Part shown: one piece after another, positions 32,046-42,606 of the stretch
How positions within the stretch are numbered: position 1 is the first letter of the stretch
How the letters are laid out: each line of letters starts with the position of its first letter
DNA from: Trichosporon coremiiforme
Taxonomy: Eukaryota > Basidiomycota > Tremellomycetes > Trichosporonales > Trichosporonaceae
DNA length: 64,000 nt
Assembly: GCA_039545355.1 (NCBI GenBank)
Contig: BCJJ01000040.1
Span: 1-64,000 of the forward strand
Reading direction: 5' to 3'
Program-made: the position numbers and the translations under genes
The notes under the pieces: model-generated
Told to the model about the DNA's origin: nothing
Database searches by the model: none
Seen by the model: the letters and a program-made list of their open reading frames with translations, nothing else

Positions 32046-34858
32046 GCGCACGCGCATCAGATTGGCCAGCTGGCTATTCAATACGAACCCAGGCCCTGCA
32101 ACTTCAAGGACGGGATTCCCTACTATTGCGCTCGTGGGGGAGCCGTGCGTCCAGACACCCAAGGAGCTCGTCTTGGCCACGCAGTGAGACTTGAACATTA
32201 GCAGACTGTACATACCAAGATACGACGAGGAGACCTAGTCGATGCCCATATCGAACAGTGGAGCAAGCTACAATGCAAACTTGTGACATCCATGCAGAAC
32301 ATCGCGCAACTAACGCCTTGGGTACGTAATGACGAGTGCAATGCCACAGCAAGTAGCCAGTGGCAGTGAGAGCCGCTGTAGCGACCATCCAGCGGTTGCA
32401 CCTCCCTCACCGGCTCAGACAAGCAGCGACTGCACAGCTACCACTACTCGAGTCGCTCAACGGCTCGCCCCGAGGCACGCACGCGATCAACGCGCTATCT
32501 CGGCCACTACCAAACTCTGATTACTCGGTGACCAGGTCAGTTACCCGCACTTAATTGTGGACGCGCGCGGCATCGCAACCTTCGTCGCGGGCGGCAGTGT
32601 CGTGCACGCTCCACACTCGCGGATCACCGGTCCGTAGCGACAACGTGCCATCGCCAGATCCATGCCCAGGCCGAGGAATCCCAATCTTGCAGGTCAGTTA
32701 TGGCCCTCGTTCGGGGTGCATGTCTTGGCAAGTTCTGCGCGGTGAAGGTCGCAGCGGAGCAATTCTTCGAAGCGTCCAACGGGTGTCTTACATCGACGTT
32801 TAGAGTTTCGGGCAAGCTGTAGTGGAGCTTGAAACTCTTTTCGGGTAGCACTAGTGGTACCGGAACGGAAGTGGGGTGTGGCTTCGTCCTAGATGCGGAC
32901 GTCTGACCGGGGGGGCTGCACCGTCCACCGCTGGGTCGCGAGAGGTGGTTACTATAAGAGACTCCATTGGAGGTTTGCAGCGCAGATGCAGCACGGGACC
33001 GGCACCGGCATGCAAGGCGACAGCTGCGCACGCAATCCATCATTTTCGCCACCCCTACCGGATCGGACGAAGGGGACGCTGCGTAGGGCGGAGCAGGGTA
33101 TCGGGTGATTCCAACACAGGGTGCACGGGCACGCATACCGCGATGTCTGCTCCTGCATGCATTCACCGGAATCCATGCCGCGAAGCTTGTCATGCCGGTG
33201 CGTTCCTGTACGGTGATGGGTGAGGAAGGGGGAGGAGATGAGGAGACCCGCGGAGACGAAATGTGGAGTGCCGTGTTGCGACGCTCGGCGGGACGTTAGC
33301 GCCCGAGCTCTTCCGCCGGCTTGAGCGGTGTTACTGGCAGCCTGCTGTTCTGGGGATTGTAGAATGAAGAGGCTTCAGGTGAAGCGTGCACCACAGCAGC
33401 ATGCGCGCTACTTCCTGATTTGCTTAATTATGCGTGGGTACATGTGCTCGCCACTATCCTCCGTGCTCGGCTCGGTCGGGAAAGACGACAACGCCTCGTT
33501 TCGGGAACTGCGACTGTCCGAGCTAGCACATACGCAGCGAGCAGCCTATCGGATGTTTTGCGAGACAAACGCATGCCATGCTTCCGTCAGCGTTCCAGAG
33601 TGTGTGTGCACCCAGTAATCCGAGGGAAGGGTGCGGAGCAATGAGGCGGGAGACAAAAGTCAGGCGCGTCAATGACTGCTGTCACGTGTGACTCCCGTGA
33701 AGCACTTTCCGAGTCGTGAGGCGAGGCTACCACCCGCGAGCGTCTGCCTTGCACTGTACCCATTGGCTCTCAACGGCGCCCGTGCAATGCGGAGTGCACT
33801 GCGGATGAGCAGGAAGGTTCACTGGTACGTTTTCCCTCCAGTAGCCTCCGCCGCGTACCGTCATCTGCCGCCGTTGTCCGCCAACCGCAAGTGGACACAA
33901 GGGTGTACGACACTTACTTGGAATGTCGGAAGCTCTCAGACTCGGAGGCAAGTGTGATCGACGCTACGTCGCGCGAGCACGCTACACACACTGCGTAGGC
34001 GTAGCGCGGGGACGGCTGTCCCGCGGCGAAGCTCGTGGAGATATGTGACATGCACTACTGCACGAGTGCTGAGCAACAGCGTCATGATCCGTGGACCGCA
34101 CGGCAGTGCCGCACGTTACCGGGTGTCGGACTAGCATGCCTACTCCCTAGCTCACTTGCACCCCGTGCCACCGCGTCATGTCGAACCACTGGTCGCCGGG
34201 CGGGACTGCCGAGTTCCCTTCCCAAAACACCTCTCCGACGCAGCAACAGCCGCTGCCGAGCGGACATGAGGCCCTCGCAACGATTCAGACTTGCCCGGTG
34301 ACAGATCACATGTGCGCACCTGTGCTGTGGCGTCCCCGACCTGCGAGCAGGTGGTCACTGCACAGCCGCCCCATGGGCGTCGTGCTCCATAGTTGCTCCG
34401 CGCGGCTCGTCCCCGCCTCCGGTGTACCGGTGTTCGCGGGCCGCGACTCTCGGTGACGTGCAGCTGGATCTGTCGGGCGCCGAATGGCAGCCGGCGGTAG
34501 AAGTCTTGCCGGGTGTGCGTGCAGAGAGGCAGCCGGTGGGTTTTTGGCAAGTGCTGCCAGTCGGTTTGCCGGACTTGGACTACGCTAGTCCTCTTCACGA
34601 GATCTGACTTGCTACCCGGCCACCCGTGGTCCGCTCATCTCTGGGGGTGTACACAGACCCAAGGCGTGGTCATCGGCGTTTGCCTACCCAGCTCTATTGT
34701 TAGTGGGCAAAGTGAATGAGACGCTGCAAGCTTTCAACATGGAGCGGCCGGAGACAAGCTAACCGTGGCACTAACCGGCGGGGGACGGACCGACGCCGTC
34801 CCGCGGTCTAGCACAGAGCTATGATACACCATCTCAAGCACTAGCCCTTCGAGTCAAG
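32046..34858. other. gene-free stretch of 2.8 kb
   Basis: The first 150 bp hold the out-of-gene tail of the preceding gene family. Beyond that I find only short frames without motif or splice support. Confidence 0.55.
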
Positions 34859-34866
34859 TATAAGAA
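34859..34866 (+). promoter_or_regulatory. TATA box of the lipase gene
   Basis: TATAAGAA 120 bp upstream of the ATG at 34979, followed by a C/T-rich leader. Confidence 0.5.
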
Positions 34867-34978
34867 CTCACCCCCTCTCGTGTGTCCCCATCCTCTTCGA
34901 GCCCGGTCCCCCCCCAACCTCCTTCCCGGTCTTCACCTTCAACCTTCTCTCGACCAACTCTCCACACTCTTTCACACC

Positions 34979-36352
34979 ATGAAGACCGCCGTCCTGTTCG
35001 CGACGCTCTCGGCGCTCGCCAGCGCCGCCCCCGCCCTCCCCTCTGACGTCGCCACGCTCTCCGCCGTCGGCATCGGCTCCCTCAGCGACGCGGCCTCCAT
35101 CGCCATCTCGCAGGAGATCGTCGCCGCCCCAGCGGGAGCATTCAACGCCAGTGTCGGTCCCGGCGGCGGCCTGCCCGGTGCGCCTCAGCTGGACTCGGAC
35201 ACGGTGGCCAAGGCAAAGGAGGGCGCGAAGACGGCCACGTCCAAGCTCGTCGCCGCCCATCCCGCCGTGCACGCCGCGAATGGGACCAGGGTCGCGGTCG
35301 CGCCCAGCGTTCCCGGCAAGCTTGCTTCGGGTGGTGGTGGCTCGGGCTCTCTGGCCGGCGCCCTGCTCCGCCCCGGCAGTCTGTCTGATATTCTGCGCTC
35401 CATGGGCTCGAGCCCGACCGAGGTTGTTCGCGTAACTGCGTCGCATCTCTTTGGCCTAACTCCGGGATTGTTCGACGGTATTCTCAGCGATCTGCTCAAG
35501 CCCTGGTTCACGGACGGGAAGAAGGAGAAGATGTCCGACGAGCAGGTGCAGGAGTGGCGGCCGCTGGCTGAACTCGTCGCCGCGAGCTACTGCCCCCTCG
35601 ACCGCGTGCACGACCTCACCTGCGGCCCGGCCTGCGACGACATCAAGACGCGCAACGTGACCTGGGTCGGCGGGGGAGGCGACAACCAGTCCAACCCGCA
35701 ATGGTTCATCGTCGACGACGGACACCGCCTCATTCTCTCCCTCCAGGGCACGAACTTTGCGAGTATCCTCTCCTGGGCGAATGACATTGATCTCTTCCCC
35801 CTCGTGCCCCAGGAGGCCCACTTCCCCGAGACGAACGGGGCCAAGATCCACCGCGGCTTCTATTCCGCCTTCACGCGCCAGATCGACGATATCGAGGCCG
35901 CCCTCGCGCCCCACCTCGAGACGAGGAAGGAGATCGTCATCACCGGCCACTCCCAGGGCGCGGCATTGGGGGAGATCCACACGACGTACTTCATCCAGAA
36001 ATACCCGAACCACAACATCACGGGGCGCGTGTTCGCCAAGCCCCGTGTCGGGGACAGGACCTGGGCCGACTACGTCGACTCCGTCACCGAGGGAAAGTTC
36101 GAGTTCATGCAGAACAATGCGGACCTGGTCGGTCTCCTGCCGCCGATTGAATGGGCGTTCCGCCACCCCAGTGGCGAGGTGTGGATCGACGGCACAGAGT
36201 ACTACAAGTGTGAGGGACAGGAGAACCAGAACTGTATCGACTCGCAGAGGATCATTGGGTGGATCCCCAACGTCGTTATTCCCATTGGGGAGCTGCAGGC
36301 GCATATTGGGCCGTACATTGGCGTGCAGATGGGGCTCTGCGGGATCTACTAG
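34979..36352 (+). CDS. secreted class-3 lipase
   Basis: A single exon, 457 residues. The upstream in-frame ATG at 34880 is rejected because it lies too close to the TATA box and puts non-hydrophobic sequence before the evident signal peptide (MKTAVLFATLSALASAAPA). A Ser/Gly/Ala-rich propeptide-like region follows. The alpha/beta-hydrolase core of fungal lipase_3 proteins comes next: oxyanion region LILSLQGTN, the nucleophile elbow ITGHSQGAALG (Ser about 325), a likely Asp in NNADLVGLLPP and a candidate His near the C-terminus (LQAHIGPY). The enzyme should hydrolyse glycerides or related esters outside the cell. Several Asn-X-Ser/Thr sites and paired Cys fit secretion. The N-terminal region of about 150 residues is longer than in Rhizomucor-type lipases, where a propeptide keeps the enzyme inactive. 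Confidence 0.92.
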   Translation: MKTAVLFATLSALASAAPALPSDVATLSAVGIGSLSDAASIAISQEIVAAPAGAFNASVGPGGGLPGAPQLDSDTVAKAKEGAKTATSKLVAAHPAVHAANGTRVAVAPSVPGKLASGGGGSGSLAGALLRPGSLSDILRSMGSSPTEVVRVTASHLFGLTPGLFDGILSDLLKPWFTDGKKEKMSDEQVQEWRPLAELVAASYCPLDRVHDLTCGPACDDIKTRNVTWVGGGGDNQSNPQWFIVDDGHRLILSLQGTNFASILSWANDIDLFPLVPQEAHFPETNGAKIHRGFYSAFTRQIDDIEAALAPHLETRKEIVITGHSQGAALGEIHTTYFIQKYPNHNITGRVFAKPRVGDRTWADYVDSVTEGKFEFMQNNADLVGLLPPIEWAFRHPSGEVWIDGTEYYKCEGQENQNCIDSQRIIGWIPNVVIPIGELQAHIGPYIGVQMGLCGIY

Positions 36353-38484
36353 GCCGAGCTTCCCGAGCGAGGAGGTATAGGAAGGAGAAAAAGGACGATC
36401 ATAAGTGGAATCTCTCAGTAATCAAATGGGACTATGCGAACAATGCTCAATCGGACGTTGACGTTGCTGCTGTTGCGAGAAGATGCCCGGCGTGGTGGTC
36501 AGCGCCGAGAGAGACAGAGATGTGATCGAGGTTCTGGGTAGACGGTTTTCGCCCGGGCGTGACAGTGTACTTGTGCGCTAGGTCATTCAGCGTGACGGCG
36601 ACGAGTGCCGTGTCTTGAGCGAGTGTCAGTGAGATGATTAGCAGTTCAAAGTCGAATAGACGACGGGATTTGAGGACCAAAATGGATGGTCAGTGGTGAG
36701 CTCATCGCGATGAGGGCCGAGTCTGGCTCGCGAGAGGTTCGCTGTCCATGCCGTCCAAACCAGCCGTTCGACTGATGGAACGAGGAGTGATGGTCAGTCA
36801 GCATGCAAAAGACAAACTCGAATGTCAACAGCCGCGGAGGTGCGCGCGTCGCATCAGGTAAGCGTGGATCGGGACGCTTGGGCCTCTGCGGGATGTCGCT
36901 TGGCGCGCTCATTGGTTGGTTGAGCCGGAGGCCGCACGGCGGCAGGGCTAGCAGGGCTCTTGCATTCCAGGCTTGCTTCCTGTCCTGACATGTAGGGTGG
37001 TGGCGTAGAAGGGTAGAGGGCTGGGCGGGTTCGGCGGCGATGAATGCAGGAGCGAATAAACAGTCGGCGTTCTCTTGGGTCGGCTGGGGTCAACAACACC
37101 AAGGTCAGACGCAGAGAGGAGAGGTGGTCGAAAAAGTTGATCTGCTGGCGGGACGCAGCCGGGATGGCTCGGCATGGAATCAGAACTGGACGAACAAACA
37201 AAAGCAGTCGCGTCACCCTTCTGTTTGAGATGGGCGAGGTCTGGATCTGCAGATTTGTTGATCTTGTTGAACCGACAGACATTAGAAGAGAGGGGTGAAA
37301 CTGCGATTCCGCAGTAGGTCTCGTGCACTTTTATGGCATACGGCATGCTGTCTTGGGGTCCGAGTCCGAGACTGGCGGAGACGAGACCTGACCTGGGCCG
37401 CTGCTTCCTGTCCGAAAATACACTTTGGCGGATGAATGACGAAATCGGCAGAGGGGCGGTGCTGGTTGGTCAAGGGAGGTAAGGTTTCGAGGGGCCAAGA
37501 GCCCACCCCCAGGACGGGTGGAGCGCTCAGACTCCGAGGTCGCCGCTGGTGGTCCGCTGGGTCCGTTGCCTCCGTTTTCCTCGGTCAGAGTCATGTGCTC
37601 TCAGTGTTGCAAGCTGCGCCGTGGCGGAGGCGGATGTGCAGGTTGCGGCGACGTATCCGACACTGTGGACTGTGAGAACTGGGTGGCCCATGTGTTTGGG
37701 AGAGGAGACTGTTGCCAGCCGTTGATGCCAAGGAACGCAGGAACGTAGGAACACGTTAGGAACAGACCAGGGTCACTCAACTCTACCGGCCAACCGACGC
37801 CGTACGTCTGCATCGTCCAGACATCCAGACTCTGCTGAACCCCTTCAACACCCGCCCCGCGCCCCGGCCCCCCTCGTTCCTCTTCCCTCCCTGCTCGATG
37901 GACGAGCGACTCCTCATGCATGCCTTGGAGCTCGGAGCAGCACAAAGTACAAAGCCATCTTCCTTCTGTGGAAAAACCATGTCCGCGTCTGTCCGTAGAA
38001 CCATCTTGTCTGACCCAAGCGAGCGGCAGGGGTCGATGGATGCATGCATGACAGAGTGATGAGGATGAGGATGCCCGAGTGAGCCTGAGAATGGCTTAAG
38101 GAAAGGTGTCGCAGGGCGGTGTAGCTGTTCCCAGCGATGCAGGCAGTATTCGCTTTCGCGCATTCAGTCAGACCTTGAGGGCGATCGAGCGAGCAATTGG
38201 AGCAAGCAACCACTCAACTGGCCACCCACCGAGCACCCGTTCCTCGGCTCCATCGCTCTACTCCATTCATTCATCCAGGCGGCAGCCATCTCATCCTCCT
38301 TCTTTCTCCCAACCAACTTCCTTCTCCGCCTCCGCCGCCCACACAGACGATCCCCCCTCTCACCCCTCCGACAACAACACTGCATCTCATCTTTCCCAGA
38401 CACACCCCACACTCACTTGACTTCGACTTCGCCAACTCTTTCACCCCCCCACGCCCTCCTTCGGCACCACCCCCCCGGCCCATC
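36353..38484. other. gene-free stretch of 2.1 kb with one Cys-rich short frame
   Basis: No splice-supported gene. A plus-strand frame at 37593-37748 (51 codons) has eight Cys including CSQCC and CAGCG, too little to call a gene. The last 260 bp are C/T-rich and form the leader of the SH3 membrane protein. Confidence 0.5.
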
Positions 38485-40758
38485 ATGTTCCTCCTTGCGG
38501 CCGCCGCCCTCGGCATCGCGCCGGCGGCTGTGCACGGAGCCTGCATGGCCCTCGGCGGTACCACCATGTGCCCTCACTGTGCGTAATACTATCGCACACA
38601 CGCTGACCCCTCGCAGTCCAGAATTCGTACATCGACCCCCAGGCGCTCGCAAACAACCCTCCCGGCGCCAGCAACTGGGGTTTAGACTGGGACTGGCTCA
38701 GTGACGTCCAAGATGCGTCCACCTTCGACGCTGGCTTCAAAACCTACCTCTCTCAGTCGGGAGGGTCCGGCTTCCGCGCGCAGGTTCAGGACTCGCTCAA
38801 CTGCTGGAACGGCAAGGGCGCGTCGACGTGGGGATCCGACTCCGTCTCGGGGGAGAACAAGACCGGCCCTGCGTTCGTGTACCAAACCACGGCCCTGTGT
38901 TCCATCATGGTCGGCCAGCCGAGCAGTTGGGCGTGTGCCGAGCAGGGTGAGTAGACAACGGCACACACTCCGCACAACCCACTAACGTCACGCAGTGCAG
39001 GGCAACGCGGACACGCAGCAGCCGGCGTGCGCCGACGTCTGCGACCGCTTCGCCCAGTCCCTCAAGGACATCACAAGCTCGAGCTACTGGTGCGGTAGCG
39101 GTGGTCGCGCCGGCCAGACCGACACGTGGAAGAAGTGGTGCAACGCGCCGTCCAACTCGTCGGCGACATGTGTTGAGGGCAGCGCGAACGAGGCCAACTG
39201 TGGCTTCGGCGACTGGACCACCGGTCTCTGCGAGTACTGCCAGGGCACCGGTGCGGACGACAGTTGCTGCTCGTCTGCCTCTTCCTCCTGCCCCGGCCTC
39301 AGCGGCACCTCGACGTCTGGCTCGACCAGCGCCTCCGGCACCAAGACGGCCGGCGCGGGCGCGGCCAACAAGTCGGGCGGCTCCAAAGGTCTCTCCGGCG
39401 GTGCCATCGCGGGCATCGTCGTCGGTGTCGTCGTTGGCGTGCTCCTCATCGCGGCCATCCTCGGCTTCCTCTGCTGGCGCCGCAAGAAGAGGACGACCAA
39501 GTCCAAGCCCCTCGCTGCCGCGCCGTACGAGAAGTTCGGCGGAAACGAGGTTCAGAACGCCCAGTCGTCGCACTCCGTCTCTCCCGCCTCGATGCAGGAC
39601 ACGGCGCCGCTCACTGGCGCTGGAACCGAGTCGCACGCTGGCCGCAACGCCGCTCTTGGTGCGGCTGCTGGTGCGGGTGCCGGTGCCGCCGCCATGGCTG
39701 CGCACAACCGCCACTCGCCCGAGACCACCCGATCGACCTCCCCTGTGGCTACGAGGACTACGCCCGCAGGAACCGCTCCGATCCCGACCAACACGACCGC
39801 CGCTGCGGCTCCGATGACTCAGGCCAACGCCGCTCCCGTCAGCCAGGCCCCCCTCGCCCATCAACCCGGCACGACCGCCGCGGGCAACTTCAACCGCAAC
39901 TCGGGTGTTGGTGCTGGCACTGTTGCTGCTGCCGCTGCCGTCCCTGCCGCCGCTGCAGGCGCTGCTGCCGCGCACCACGGCGCGCGACCCCTCCCCGCCT
40001 CTCCTCCCCGACAGGCGACCTCTCCTCCTCCCCGCCCGACGACCTCGTCCCCCGTCTCGCCCGTGTCGCCCACCTCGGCCTCCTCCGGTGGGCGCAGCTT
40101 ACCGTCTCCTCCTGGATCCGGTGCTGCGCTCGGTGCCAGCGCCCTCGGCGCTGGAGCCGGCGCCGCCGCGGCGTCCCCCTTCGCTTCGCCGCCAAAGGCC
40201 ACCTCGCCGCCTCCGACGCAGGACGCGCGCAACAAGTTCTATAACGTGTCCACTTCCAACCCCGCCCCCGGTCAATTCTCCTCCTCCACGCCCATCGGCG
40301 GCGTCCACTCCGCCGGCGGACACAATGCAACTCCCGTCCCCGCGGCGGGTGTGGCGGGCATGGCCGGCGTCGGTGCCGGCGCCATGGCGGCCACGCGCCA
40401 GTCCCAGCCCCCCTCTGCCGCTACGACGCCGAATGGCTCGACCGTCGCGCTCCCCTCCGCCCCGACAGCGGCCCTCGCCCAAGCCCCGGCACCGAGCGAG
40501 GCCGTGGCGTCGAACGCGAACCGCCAGGCGCAGATCCTCGACGCGACAGGGGCATACATCACCCCCGGCTCGATGGTGACCGTCATGCACCCGTATGCGG
40601 CGCAGATGCCGGACGAGCTCACGCTCGCGCCGGGTATGCGCCTCAAGGTCGTCGACCTGTTTGATGACGGGTGGGGAACGGCGGTCGAGGTCGCGAGTAA
40701 TGGAAGCCAGGGCAGGAGGGGCCAGTTCCCGACTGTCTGTGTGCAGGCGAGCTCGTAG
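38485..40758 (+). CDS. Fus1-like single-pass membrane protein with C-terminal SH3 domain
   Basis: Three exons (38485-38578, 38617-38946, 38996-40758) give 728 residues. A signal peptide (MFLLAAAALGIAPAAVHG) starts the protein. A Cys-rich extracellular domain of about 220 residues follows, then a Ser/Thr/Gly stalk, one membrane span (residues about 277-301, IAGIVVGVVVGVLLIAAILG) and a basic stop-transfer CWRRKKR. The cytoplasmic part is a long disordered Ala/Pro/Ser/Thr-rich region with Pro-rich clusters, ending in an SH3 domain (residues about 655-728: YAAQMPDELTLAPGMRLKVV, then DGWGTAVEV and RGQFPTVCV). This order recalls yeast Fus1-type cell-fusion or actin-organising proteins and other fungal membrane SH3 sensors. 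A link to polarity, fusion or wall sensing is inference. Short introns near the 5' end have CTGAC and CTAAC branch sites. Confidence 0.85.
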
Positions 40759-41306
40759 GCCGAGCAAGGCGAGCGCAGCGAGCCGTGCGAGGTGCGCGAA
40801 AAGGTGGATGGAGCAAGTGGGAGTAGAAGTGGTGTACTTTAGCATTTGGTTGATGATACATGGACAATTGGCATTAGCACAGCGCTGAGAGCGAAGCGAA
40901 GTGCAGCGAGTGGTCAACCGTGACTGCAGCGAGGAGTGAAGGCGGAAGAGAGTGGTTCATTGATAGCGAAAGGAGTTACAAAGGTACAAAGAGATACACT
41001 TAATCATACAAGTTATACAAGGCTACATTATGCTTCTCGGGCATGTTAATCATTTCGTCAAGTCGTTTCTTTCAGATTACTGCTTTTCTTCTGCTTTCTC
41101 GTTGTAGGCGACTGTAGTGGCGCCTTCAGTGTAGATAGTGGAGCATTAGAGTGGAAGCGATGGGAGCGTTGGTGCTGAGTCTGGATGGCGGGAAGGCCGG
41201 CCAAGACATTTGTACAGATCGGCGGACGGGAGACGAAGAGCTAAGAGCTGTGGCGAGGCGGCGAGGTGGCGAGGTAGCCCCACCCGAGGACAATTGAGAC
41301 AAGGAT

Positions 41307-41356
41307 GCGAAGTGAGGCGAAGTGAGGCGAAGTGAGGCGAAGTGAGGCGAAGTGAG
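41307..41356. repeat. five tandem copies of a 10 bp unit
   Basis: GCGAAGTGAG repeated five times without a mismatch, 9 bp beyond the stop codon of the minus-strand GFA-like gene and so probably within its 3' untranslated region. Confidence 0.9.
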
Positions 41357-41364
41357 GATGAACT

Positions 41365-42606
41365 CTAGTCACCACCACAAAACCCAAGCATCCACGGCAC
41401 GTTCTCGACGACGCCCGGCGGCAGGAGCCCAGCCGACATGAGCATCTGCCCGCCGACGTTGAGCCGGACAGCACAACCACATGACGCGCAGAACTCGCGC
41501 AGCAGCCGGCCGCGCCAGTGGCCCCGCAGCGGGCCTGTCGTCGTGATGTCGGCTTCGGCGAAACTGGCGAGGTGCGCGGCGCTGGGTGTGTCAGCGCTGA
41601 TTCTCGTGAGTTGGGGTTGGTTACCTCTCCCCATCTGGTGTCCCCATGAACCGTGGGTCCCATGGGGCCATGGCGGCGAGGCTCCATGGCCCTGTAATTG
41701 CTGATGGTGCAATGGTGCAATGGTGCAATGGTGCAATGGTGCAATGGTGCAATGGAAGATGAGAGAAATGTAAGAAAGAGTGTGGAGTACTCACAGACCG
41801 CCGCTGAACCGCCGACAGCAGGCACACTGGCACACGACGAGGTATCCGGGTTCTTTGCGCACTGTGACGCGGACGTTGCCACAGTTGCAAGTCGCGAAGA
41901 CGGGCATGCGCGGCGGAGTCGGGAGGTTGGCCAGCGTCACGGCCGCGGGGGAGGCGGAGCCAGACCCGGTGCCGGTGCCGCTTCCCGAGCCTGTGGCCGT
42001 GGTCCCCGTGGCCCCCGTCCCAACACCCAACAAGTTCGCGCCTGAGGACCCGGGGTTCGAAAGATGGGCGAACGGCGGAGCCGAGGCGAGGTCCGTGAGG
42101 TCGGCGAGATTGGTGGGAGCCGAGGAGGGGAGGGACGCAGCAGCCGCCGCTGTCGAGGAGGCAAGCAGCGACGCCAGCGTCGAAAGGGCCGCCGCGTCGT
42201 CTCCCAATAATCCCGCCATCCCGCGTCCGTCAACCGACCCCATGCCGCTGGTCTCACAACCCTTGCTCCTGTCGTCGGGAATCTCGCCACGGGGGTCGCC
42301 GGCGACATACCCCGTCGCCCCATTCACTGTCTTGGCAAGCGGCGAGCCAGCCTCCCGTCCTGCAGAGGGAGACGTACCGAGACCCCGGCCAAAGTCGGGG
42401 GTCGCCGGCGTGTTCTGTGGCGGGTTGGGCGGGTTGGGCGGGTTGGGCGGGTTGGGCGGGTTGGGCGGGTTGGGCGGGTTGGGCGTGCTGAGCGGCGGTT
42501 CCGGCGACACCGAGGAGCCAGCACCGGCCAGGGGACCCGGGTCGCAGAAAGGCGACGCAAACGCGTTCAGGAACAGATACGTCTGGGTGATGTCGAGGGG
42601 CGGCAT
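41365..42606 (-). CDS. GFA/CENP-V-fold zinc protein with NPP repeats
   Basis: Two exons (42606-41795 and 41581-41365) give 342 residues. The C-terminal 130 residues hold the zinc-binding pattern of the glutathione-dependent formaldehyde-activating/CENP-V fold, CNCGNVRV, then CQCACCRRFSGG at the exon junction, and FCASCGCAVRLN in the last exon. Such proteins bind zinc through these Cys; family members act on small S-containing adducts or bind chromatin. The N-terminal two thirds are low-complexity, including a seven-fold Asn-Pro-Pro repeat, Ser/Ala/Leu-rich helices and a Gly/Thr/Ser run. The start is uncertain: the frame stays open without an ATG up to 42957, so an upstream spliced exon could add more Pro/Ser-rich sequence. 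The intron (41582-41794) contains a microsatellite. Confidence 0.75.
41706..41753. repeat. six tandem copies of an 8 bp unit inside an intron
   Basis: GGTGCAAT repeated six times on the plus strand, wholly inside the 213 nt intron of the GFA-like gene. That intron is about five times longer than typical here. Confidence 0.92.
42422..42484. repeat. seven tandem copies of a 9 bp unit in coding sequence
   Basis: GGGTTGGGC repeated seven times on the plus strand; on the coding minus strand it encodes Asn-Pro-Pro repeats. The period keeps the frame, so copy number could vary without breaking the gene. Confidence 0.92.

Noticed and set aside
34422..34607. 61-codon plus-strand frame before the lipase
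   Set aside because: It has no ATG start, homology, leader or splice support.
38905..39978. 357-codon minus-strand frame over the SH3 membrane protein
   Set aside because: Ala/Pro/Ser-rich coding on the plus strand leaves the opposite strand open. It has no motif and conflicts with a spliced, domain-bearing gene.
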